Source of the DNA: Trebouxia sp. TZW2008
Lineage: Eukaryota > Chlorophyta > Trebouxiophyceae > Trebouxiales > Trebouxiaceae
Assembly: GCA_002118135.1 (NCBI GenBank)
Contig: BDIU01000277.1
Coordinates: 62,001-126,000 of the forward strand
DNA: 64,000 bases
Reading direction: 5' to 3'
Shown: in pieces, positions 58,101 through 64,000 of the stretch
How positions within the stretch are numbered: position 1 is the first letter of the stretch
Layout of the letters: every line of letters starts with the position of its first letter
Program-made: the position numbers and the translations under genes
The notes under the pieces: model-generated
What the model was told of the DNA's origin: nothing
The model's database searches: none
Seen by the model: the letters and a program-made list of their open reading frames with translations, nothing else

Positions 58101-59592
58101 ACAAGCAGCACCGTCGCAATGCACCTCAGCAGAGTTGTGCATGAACAAATTAGGCCTTGAATCATGCAGGATCACAATGCATGTCAGCAGCTTGTTGTGT
58201 GATTAGGTGATATGACCCTGCACCATGCAAACCCACGCATGCACACTATTGCTTCATGCAGAGACTGTGGCGCAGTAAGTGTCTGGCCAGCTGCAGCTGT
58301 AAGCGAGGTGCTGACATGGCTGAGCAATTGCAACTTTGCTGTGAGTGCTTTGCCAAACTGGCATTCTTTTTTTCGAGCATCAAGGGCACAGAGACAGGGC
58401 ATGTCACAGCAAAGACAGGTGACGTAGCATGCCACATCAATAACTCAAGCATACTGCTTCCCACCCACAGATGTCCATCAGAAGAGTGGATCCTATTTTG
58501 AGCTATTCAACGAGAATCACCTGGTGCGCCATTTGTTGGATGGTAAAGCCGCGCCACATCAGGACGCCATGCTCTCGATACTGTGTGAACACCTGCAGCA
58601 ACGTCTTGCTGAATGCATCAAGGGCAGTGTCAGCATAGTCAGATGACCTTCTTTGATTGACCCTTGAGTCTGCTACAAAGTGCCATGACACTAAAGCTTG
58701 TGACGTGACAGGTCACTCAGCATCTGCTGCGTGAAACAAGCGCTTCCAGAAGCTTGTGACATTGTAACAACGCAGGTGTTCGAAGAGACTTACAGTGTCT
58801 TCCAAGGTCAAAGCAGCTGCCGAGCCAACAGCTGTGGCCTCCTCTCCCGCACTTGTCATGAAGAAAGAGAATCTGCCCTGCACTGATTCAGCACGACAAT
58901 TGCATTTGCTGATTGCATATAACCATGTATGTACTATACATCAGCAGCTGTGATGGACTGAGGATACAGAGTGCTTGGAAGCTTGCAGGAGAGTTTGCAG
59001 CTTCAGCTTTGGGTCAACTGAGTAAAGAAAATGCTGATCCTAGTCATCAAGGCTATCACTCATCAAATGCCAATCAAAGCGACTGGCTGCACAAAAGCAA
59101 TACTTTGGCTTTGCAAGCCTGCACCTGTCTTTGAGCTTCATAGAAGACAGTGTCTACAATCTGCAAAGCTGCCATTTTTTCATAAATTTTGGTGGCAAGA
59201 TCTTGGGAGATCTGGTGTGGAATGTCTGCACTGGCTAAATGTGCGCCTGTGCTGTCTACTGTCCTGTAGCAGCTCATGGGTGGGGCAGAGGACTGTGGTC
59301 CACCAGTCATCTTCAGCTGCACTCAAAAGGTGCTATGATCAGCTATACAGCCAGCTGCTGCCCTGCTCAGTCTATTATATTGGCAGCATACTTTGTTGGT
59401 GAAAGGCACTTTGCCACCAGGAAAGTCCATCGATTCCTCTAAAAGCTTTGGCTTTTCATGCTCTGCTGTGCTGAAAAGCTGGCTCTGGTAGACTGCAACA
59501 GAACAGCGTTGCAGGGAGCAGGGGCCTGCAAGCTGCTGCTTCAGAGCCTGATGTAGCCAGGACTTCAGCATTGGAAGCTTGCGACAAGGCAT
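55124..59592 (-). CDS. BCKDHA: Branched-chain 2-oxoacid dehydrogenase E1 subunit alpha
   Basis: Mitochondrial thiamine-diphosphate enzyme subunit that decarboxylates the 2-oxoacids of Leu, Ile and Val. Eleven exons (59592-59392, 59316-59125, 58877-58794, 58592-58521, 58098-57958, 57534-57366, 56796-56657, 56434-56385, 56003-55871, 55647-55581, 55227-55124) total 1353 nt, giving 450 residues, all in phase. The first 50 residues are rich in Lys, Arg, Gln and Ser with few acidic residues, as in a mitochondrial presequence. Motifs: [22 protein letters not shown], the ThDP site ([10 protein letters not shown] and [10 protein letters not shown]), [21 protein letters not shown] and [13 protein letters not shown] (the phosphorylation loop, with the regulatory Ser kept). 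The length is usual for the family without the longest presequences. The gene is head-to-head with a 2OG oxygenase. Intron 6 contains three decayed copies of the end of exon 6. Confidence 0.95.
56966..57306 (-). repeat. Three decayed copies of the BCKDHA exon 6 end
   Basis: Intron 6 contains three minus-strand segments similar to the exon 6 end plus donor (coding [12 protein letters not shown] then GTGATA). They lie at about 57306-57262 (reads [11 protein letters not shown]), 57205-57168 (reads TTEQCRG then GTAAGC) and 57025-56966 (reads TPATEQYRS). The second still has a consensus donor, so it could compete in splicing. Confidence 0.75.
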
Positions 59593-60022
59593 CTTGTCAC
59601 GTCTGGAAAGTGTCAGGTATCAAGTGCACGGTCTACTGTGAGAGCTGAGCCAGGATCAGGGTTTCAGAATGATCAGCTCCAGGCGTAGGCTTGTCTTGCG
59701 CAAAGTCAGCCCTAGAACCTCAGATGCAGATGTACTTTACATCTGGTGCTCTGTGGTCTGTGACCTCGGGCCTCGAAGTGCGCATGAACGGGATGTCCAG
59801 AACATGCTCCGAAATCACAAGCTTTGAATTCGTTGCCTACGATGTAAATTTGAGGTTGCACAGCGTCTACGCCGTAACATCAATCAAAGCTTTGACTGCT
59901 GTCACGGACAGATTCGCATCTCTGCCGCCGCGCAGGCCTTCCTGCAGCGCGGACCCCTCCTTGCAACTGGAGAACCCACCAAGTACATCTACAGGGCGAG
60001 CAGTGACGTAGTGTGCGGGAAC
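59593..60022. promoter_or_regulatory. CpG-rich region between divergent BCKDHA and 2OG oxygenase genes
   Basis: CG dinucleotides rise from about 59750 to beyond the ATG at 60023. The two genes diverge and are 430 bp apart, so a shared bidirectional promoter is likely. No specific element was identified. Confidence 0.5.
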
Positions 60023-60547
60023 ATGGTTCAGGCGTCCCGCGTACCTGTACTGCCGGAAGTGTATACCAACATCTTGAACTTGGGTGAACTCTTATATTGT
60101 GAGCAACTGTTCTCGAATGGCGCTTGGAAAATGACGAACTGGAGTGGTTCCAAGGCTACAGAAAGAAGGTTCTGGATTATGGACCTTCAGGATGATCCCT
60201 TGTTCAGCGACACAGTGTTTGAAAGGCTCAAGCAACTCACTGGAAAGGATTTTGAGCTTCGAAATGTCTATGCAAACGGCCAAACCTTCGGTCATGACGG
60301 CGATTATCATACTGATGGTGCTGACGACAGTCATTGGACATTTCTTATATATGCTACTGAGGTTTCAGATGGAGGTTTGACGCTCTTCAAAATCCCTGGA
60401 AACAAGCTTCTGAGTGCTGTAGAGCCAATTAAAAACACGGGTGTGCTTTTCAAGGCAAACTTGATTCACAGGGGCATGGCACCCTCACGAGACTGTGATG
60501 CACTGCGTGTCACAATAGCTTACAAACTACGGGTGCGTAGTGCCTGA
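60023..60547 (+). CDS. 2OG-Fe(II) oxygenase, prolyl 4-hydroxylase-like
   Basis: Single exon of 174 residues. The C-terminal half has the double-stranded beta-helix signature of Fe(II)/2-oxoglutarate oxygenases: HDGDYHTDGADDSHWTF supplies the H-x-D iron ligands, LIHRGMAP the distal His, and ALRVTIAYKL the Arg expected to bind 2-oxoglutarate. The N-terminal half (LGELLYCEQLFSNGAWKMTN) fits the helical lead-in of such proteins. I chose the ATG at 60023; an upstream GTG at 60011 is in frame. There is no signal peptide or membrane segment, so the protein is probably cytosolic or nuclear. It is the only intronless gene among intron-rich neighbours, which could mean origin by retroposition or transfer. 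The substrate is unknown; protein prolyl or nucleic-acid hydroxylation are both possible. Confidence 0.88.
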   Translation: MVQASRVPVLPEVYTNILNLGELLYCEQLFSNGAWKMTNWSGSKATERRFWIMDLQDDPLFSDTVFERLKQLTGKDFELRNVYANGQTFGHDGDYHTDGADDSHWTFLIYATEVSDGGLTLFKIPGNKLLSAVEPIKNTGVLFKANLIHRGMAPSRDCDALRVTIAYKLRVRSA

Positions 60548-61467
60548 GCAGAGCTCATGCAACAGCCTGTCTGAGTCACAGTGAACCAGAATAAGGCATG
60601 TTGCAAAGGTCAGCCTGCGTTCAGGCTGACATAAACTCAATTCTTGCTTTGCCCGAAGGTGAAAGCAAATTACGTCTGCTGTTGTTGATCATAAGTTATT
60701 GTTTTCCTTGGTAGGATAGAGCTGATACCTTGTCTAACTGCTCTGTAGCTAGCAGCTCATATACATGGGCAGATGTGTTTGCACATCAGGTGCTTGACAT
60801 GTAGGTACATGTATATACACTCTCACCTGATACCTGTTGCTTGGAATTGCAAGTTTTCCCTCCTTCAAGTCCCGACCCTGTATGTGCCCTTGCAATCTGC
60901 TGGTGTTGTACAGCACATATGGTATAACTTACGGTAACAGAGCGTTACAGTTACTTGCTACTCAATTTTTGCATTTGAAATGCTGCCTCTCTTACTTTGA
61001 ACTCTGCATGCAGTTGCAGACTTTCGCCACAGAACCCATCGACTTTATTGTGGCTGCTTGCTATTGATTAATTCAGACTCGAGAACATTCACCAACAAAC
61101 AATGACGTTCAATATCAACATTGTTCCACACTTCGAGAAATTGAGTTATGTGCTTGAGCAGACAAAGATGACAGACTGTTGCGACCATTACATGTGCATC
61201 TGTCTGCACATATACACCTCACACATTGCTAATGACTCCTACGGGGCACAACGTGCTAGCCTGGCATTGACATGCATTGCTTGCCGTTGATGAGCAAATG
61301 GTCCCTTGCAGAGATGCAACATCAATTTGCAGGCAATGCCGTCTGCACAGGAGTGTGAGCAGCGAACAACTGTGACAGAAGCGTATACATCATCCAACAA
61401 AAGCTTAAAAATGTAATGATGCAATCGCTGCAACAGACGTCATTTTATATGTAACATGATACAAACT
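60548..61467. other. Convergent intergenic stretch
   Basis: This lies between the 2OG oxygenase (+) and the disordered-protein gene (-). It contains the hairpin at 60609-60630. No other gene was recognised. Confidence 0.45.
60609..60630. repeat. Perfect 9-bp hairpin after the 2OG oxygenase stop
   Basis: GTCAGCCTG and CAGGCTGAC flank a CGTT loop, 62 bases after the stop codon. It may be a 3' UTR structure. No role is established. Confidence 0.7.
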
Positions 61468-63139
61468 TCATACTAATCCTTCGTAAGCTGGATTGGTCTG
61501 TCCTGCTGACGAAACATTTGTTCTTCTGTTTGGCTGCCAGTTTTTGCTGTCTGCATCCCTCAGAATGGGGTTTGCATGGCTTGGAATGCGTGAGGGCTGC
61601 ACAGCACTGCTGTCACCTTCTTCAGCCCTTGCCAACAGAGCTGCTGACTTATAATCATCTGCCACACCAGCCGGTCCTGTGCTGCGGCCCAGCCTACATC
61701 ATCATACTAATGTTGAAAACCATTTACTGTTGAACGAATGAGTGATTGAGTGAAAGAGTGTGCGAGTGAACAAATGAGTGAGTGAGTGAGTGAGTGAGTG
61801 AGTGAGTGAGTGAGTGAGTGAGTGAGTGAGTGAGTGAGTGAGTAATCGAGCGAGCAAATGGATGAGGGAGTGAGTGAGTGAATGCATGTATGAATGAATG
61901 CATGAGTCAATGAATGAAATGAAGCAAATCTTACCTGGATCTGCCTAGACCAGGTCTGAAGGATCTGCTGCTGACATTTGCCCACTGGCGCCCAAAGGAG
62001 CGGCTGTGGCCTGAAGGCTGGCGTGACAAGTCTTGGGCATCATGCTCACCACCTCCCATTGTCTCTAAACCAGTAAACTGCAGCAGAAACAGAGTTCAGA
62101 CGTGGAACATGCAAAGCTTTGAGGAAACTTGCGCATTTGTGCAGGATCACCAGCTTATTGCTTAGGAGCTTCTGCCACAATGGCAGAGTAAACAGCACAA
62201 AGGAGTGCGCTCAGGTGTATTTGCAACATCAGACAGCAACATAGATAGCAAGTTACTCACGCAACTTGATCAATCATGCGAGGCCTCAGCTGGCACTGAA
62301 AACCATTTCTGTGCAGTCTGGGCGCAGCAACATTCACTTGACCAAAACCAGTAGCATCTACACATCTTTGCTTGAATACAGAGTCAAGGTTCCACCTTGC
62401 CCACATAGTTCCACAGCTGCTTGGCTTTGCTCATGTAGTCCTGTGACTCCCCACTCTGACGCCTGCCACCCGGGCCGCCCTGCCTAGACCCCCCAGCCTG
62501 CCCCACACCCCTAGATCGCCTTGCAAACTGGATCCTTTTGGCGCTGCCGCCACTCAGTCGGCTTCTGGGAGTGGAGGGAGCCCCGCCTTCCTCTTCACCG
62601 TACTGACTGCAACTCAACAGCCATGATCATCACTTTGACAGCTGTCAGCAACTGACTTTAGTTCTTTTCCAAACTGCGTGAAGCCACGGTGACTGCAGAC
62701 AAACAAGCTGGCTTGAAGTTTGATTGTGAACTGCCATCCTCTGGTGCTCACACCCTTCCAACAGCTCCTTTGATTGTGATATGCCAAACAGCCTTGACCC
62801 TGGCACTGATCATTAGCAGACCAACGTAGTCACCTGAGTGGAGTAGACACAGGCATGGGTGCCATGGCAGCTGAAATGACACAAGCAGACTGATACGTAT
62901 CAACTGCAAGCTTATGATGAGAACAACCTGACTGCATGCATCACAGCTTGACGACCACAGATTGACGATCACAGCAGTGTCAACACAGGTATAGTGAGTC
63001 ATGTCACATCGGCCACATAACAATGACTATGTGTGTCAGCAGCGCACCTGGAGCGCCTGTCTAGACTATCGGCGTCACTGTCATCATCATCATCATCATC
63101 GTCATTCTTCTTCTTCTTTTTGTTGCCTTGCTTCCCAGC
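61468..63139 (-). CDS. Disordered basic protein, 3' portion only
   Basis: I do not recognise the family. Four exons are seen, in matching phase: 63139-63048, 62606-62396, 62077-61935 and 61693-61468, giving about 223 residues to the stop. The first reads GKQGNKKKKK then a run of eight Asp and DSDADSLDRRS. The second is rich in Gly, Arg and Ser (GSAKRIQFARRSRG, GGSRQGGPGGRRQSG) and ends with the helix SKAKQLWNYVGK. The third has SRQPSGHSRSFGRQW. The last ends RRTNVSSAGQTNPAYEGLV. The whole is predicted to be disordered, with Lys/Asp tracts like those of nuclear or nucleolar proteins. The initiator is not found; upstream exons lie in 63140-64000 or beyond the window. Confidence 0.68.
61735..61912. 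repeat. GTGA tetranucleotide microsatellite
   Basis: A long, nearly pure AGTG run (core about 61774-61842) with degenerate flanks lies in the last intron of the disordered-protein gene. The minus-strand open frame through it (Ser-Leu-Thr-His repeats) is an artefact of the repeat. Confidence 0.95.
63084..63102 (-). repeat. Trinucleotide repeat coding poly-Asp
   Basis: An ATC run on the plus strand encodes the Asp tract in the first visible exon of the disordered-protein gene. Confidence 0.85.
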
Positions 63140-64000
63140 CTGCACGTACACTGCACTGTGCATATGCAGCTGTGTCTTCTGTATTAGGCTGTAGGCATTG
63201 CAAGCAGTATCTGACTAGAGCCTTAGGCTGTAGGCATCGCAAGCATTATCTGACTAGAGCCTTATCCACAACATTTTACATCACACGCTCATTTGAGATG
63301 ACTGTCAAACATGATTTCCCAAAAAGGCTTTGGGGCTTCAGAGGGCAATGCTTGTCTGTGAGTCTGTTAGACACGCTAAGTGCCACAAGCTTTGGGGTCC
63401 TTACTTTGACCAATCGTGCTTTATCCCTGATGCAGTTTCCATTGCACACTTTAGATGCCTGATGAAGCATGCACACATTGCGCTGACATGCACATTGTGA
63501 GGCATTGATGTCTGGCGATGAGGCTGCTCTTGCCAGATTCTAAGTAGTACTCTCTACAAGTCTACTCTAGTTCTTTGCAGAAAGATCTGCCTTTGACATG
63601 ACAGCAGTTTTGTGGTGGGAAGCCAAATCAAGCAATTCTTATTTTGCAGCTGGGCGCATTCTGCAGCTTTGGTGCTTAATGCTTGCATCCAACATGGGTT
63701 AGGGCAAAATTTTGTGAAGGTGCAACTCGTGCAGTCCCAAATGTGCAAGCACGGAGGCAAATTGATCAATACAAAAACGATCTGGGAGAAGCATGCTCAG
63801 TGCTGCTGCAACACAGATAGGGTGCGCTCAAAGCAGCAAGACACAGCAGCATTGACTATGGCTGCCATCTGAGCAATCAAACTGCTTGATACAGCTCCTT
63901 CAGGCTTGAATGTGTAATTGTAGTTACAGTGCAATCACAAGTGTAAGTGTAATTGTGATGTGTAATTGAAGTGTACTTACACATTGAGCATGAGCTATGC
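63140..64000. other. Window end, upstream part of the disordered-protein gene
   Basis: No exon could be assigned. The last 100 bases have imperfect repeats of GTGTAATTG and GTAAGTGTAATTGT. The 5' exons of the minus-strand gene probably lie here or beyond the window. Confidence 0.4.
63184..63261. repeat. 39-bp direct tandem repeat
   Basis: Two adjacent copies (63184-63222 and 63223-63261) differ at two positions. Each ends TCTGACTAGAGCC. Confidence 0.95.

Noticed and set aside
61702..61985. Minus-strand open frames of Ser-Leu-Thr-His repeats
   Set aside because: They are produced by the GTGA microsatellite, which has no stop in some frames, and lie in an intron.
63184..63261. Two repeat units as a possible CRISPR array
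   Set aside because: There are only two adjacent units with no spacers, in a eukaryotic genome.

Overview
This window is nuclear DNA from a eukaryote, most likely a green alga related to the Trebouxiophyceae. The genes are intron-dense, with small exons and GT-AG (occasionally GC-AG) introns that end in TGCAG. They include a Ycf45/SpoIIIAA-type ATPase, a UapA-like nucleobase transporter, an ApgM-type phosphoglycerate mutase and the remnant of an algal-type retroelement. The lineage is inferred from gene content only; no marker gene is present. Most of the sequence is poor in CpG and rich in TG, CA and TGCA, while the 5' ends of genes sit in CpG-rich stretches. That pattern suggests methylated, CpG-decaying DNA with protected promoters.

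Layout. 1-7.4 kb: mostly no recognisable gene, apart from a tentative small gene at 4225-5446 next to a CpG-rich block. 7.4-12.0 kb (+): a UDP-glycosyltransferase of 549 aa in 8 exons. 12.3-12.9 kb: a decayed retroelement. 13.1-14.3 kb (+): a 180-aa coiled-coil/membrane protein. 17.2-24.1 kb (+): an NCS2 xanthine/uric acid permease of 606 aa in 13 exons. 25.2-28.7 kb (+): a secreted, Ala-rich protein of 501 aa in 6 exons. 29.7-31.2 kb (+): an F-box/LRR pseudogene. 42.7-32.1 kb (-): a very large gene (about 1,560 aa) with three exon-encoded repeats, low-complexity linkers, two CCHC zinc knuckles and a SpoIIIAA/Ycf45-like ATPase domain. 49.2-43.5 kb (-): a JMJD4-type JmjC hydroxylase. 50.2-54.1 kb (+): ApgM-type phosphoglycerate mutase (470 aa). 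54.6-55.0 kb (-): a LINE reverse transcriptase fragment. 59.6-55.1 kb (-): branched-chain 2-oxoacid dehydrogenase E1 alpha (450 aa). 60.0-60.5 kb (+): an intronless 2OG-Fe(II) oxygenase. 63.1-61.5 kb (-): the 3' part of a gene for a disordered, basic protein.

The genes do not form one pathway. Two head-to-head pairs (JMJD4/ApgM and BCKDH E1 alpha/2OG oxygenase) share CpG-rich intergenic regions that are probably bidirectional promoters. Exon models for the UGT, NCS2, secreted protein, ApgM and E1 alpha genes were assembled by hand; exon phases match at every junction and the total lengths are multiples of three, so I trust them.

The most unusual signals are three. First, the SpoIIIAA-like ATPase has lost its Walker B glutamate and is fused to a repeat/zinc-knuckle N-terminus. 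Second, introns in several unrelated genes contain decayed tandem copies of the neighbouring exon plus its splice site. Third, a short palindromic element recurs in the introns of different genes.
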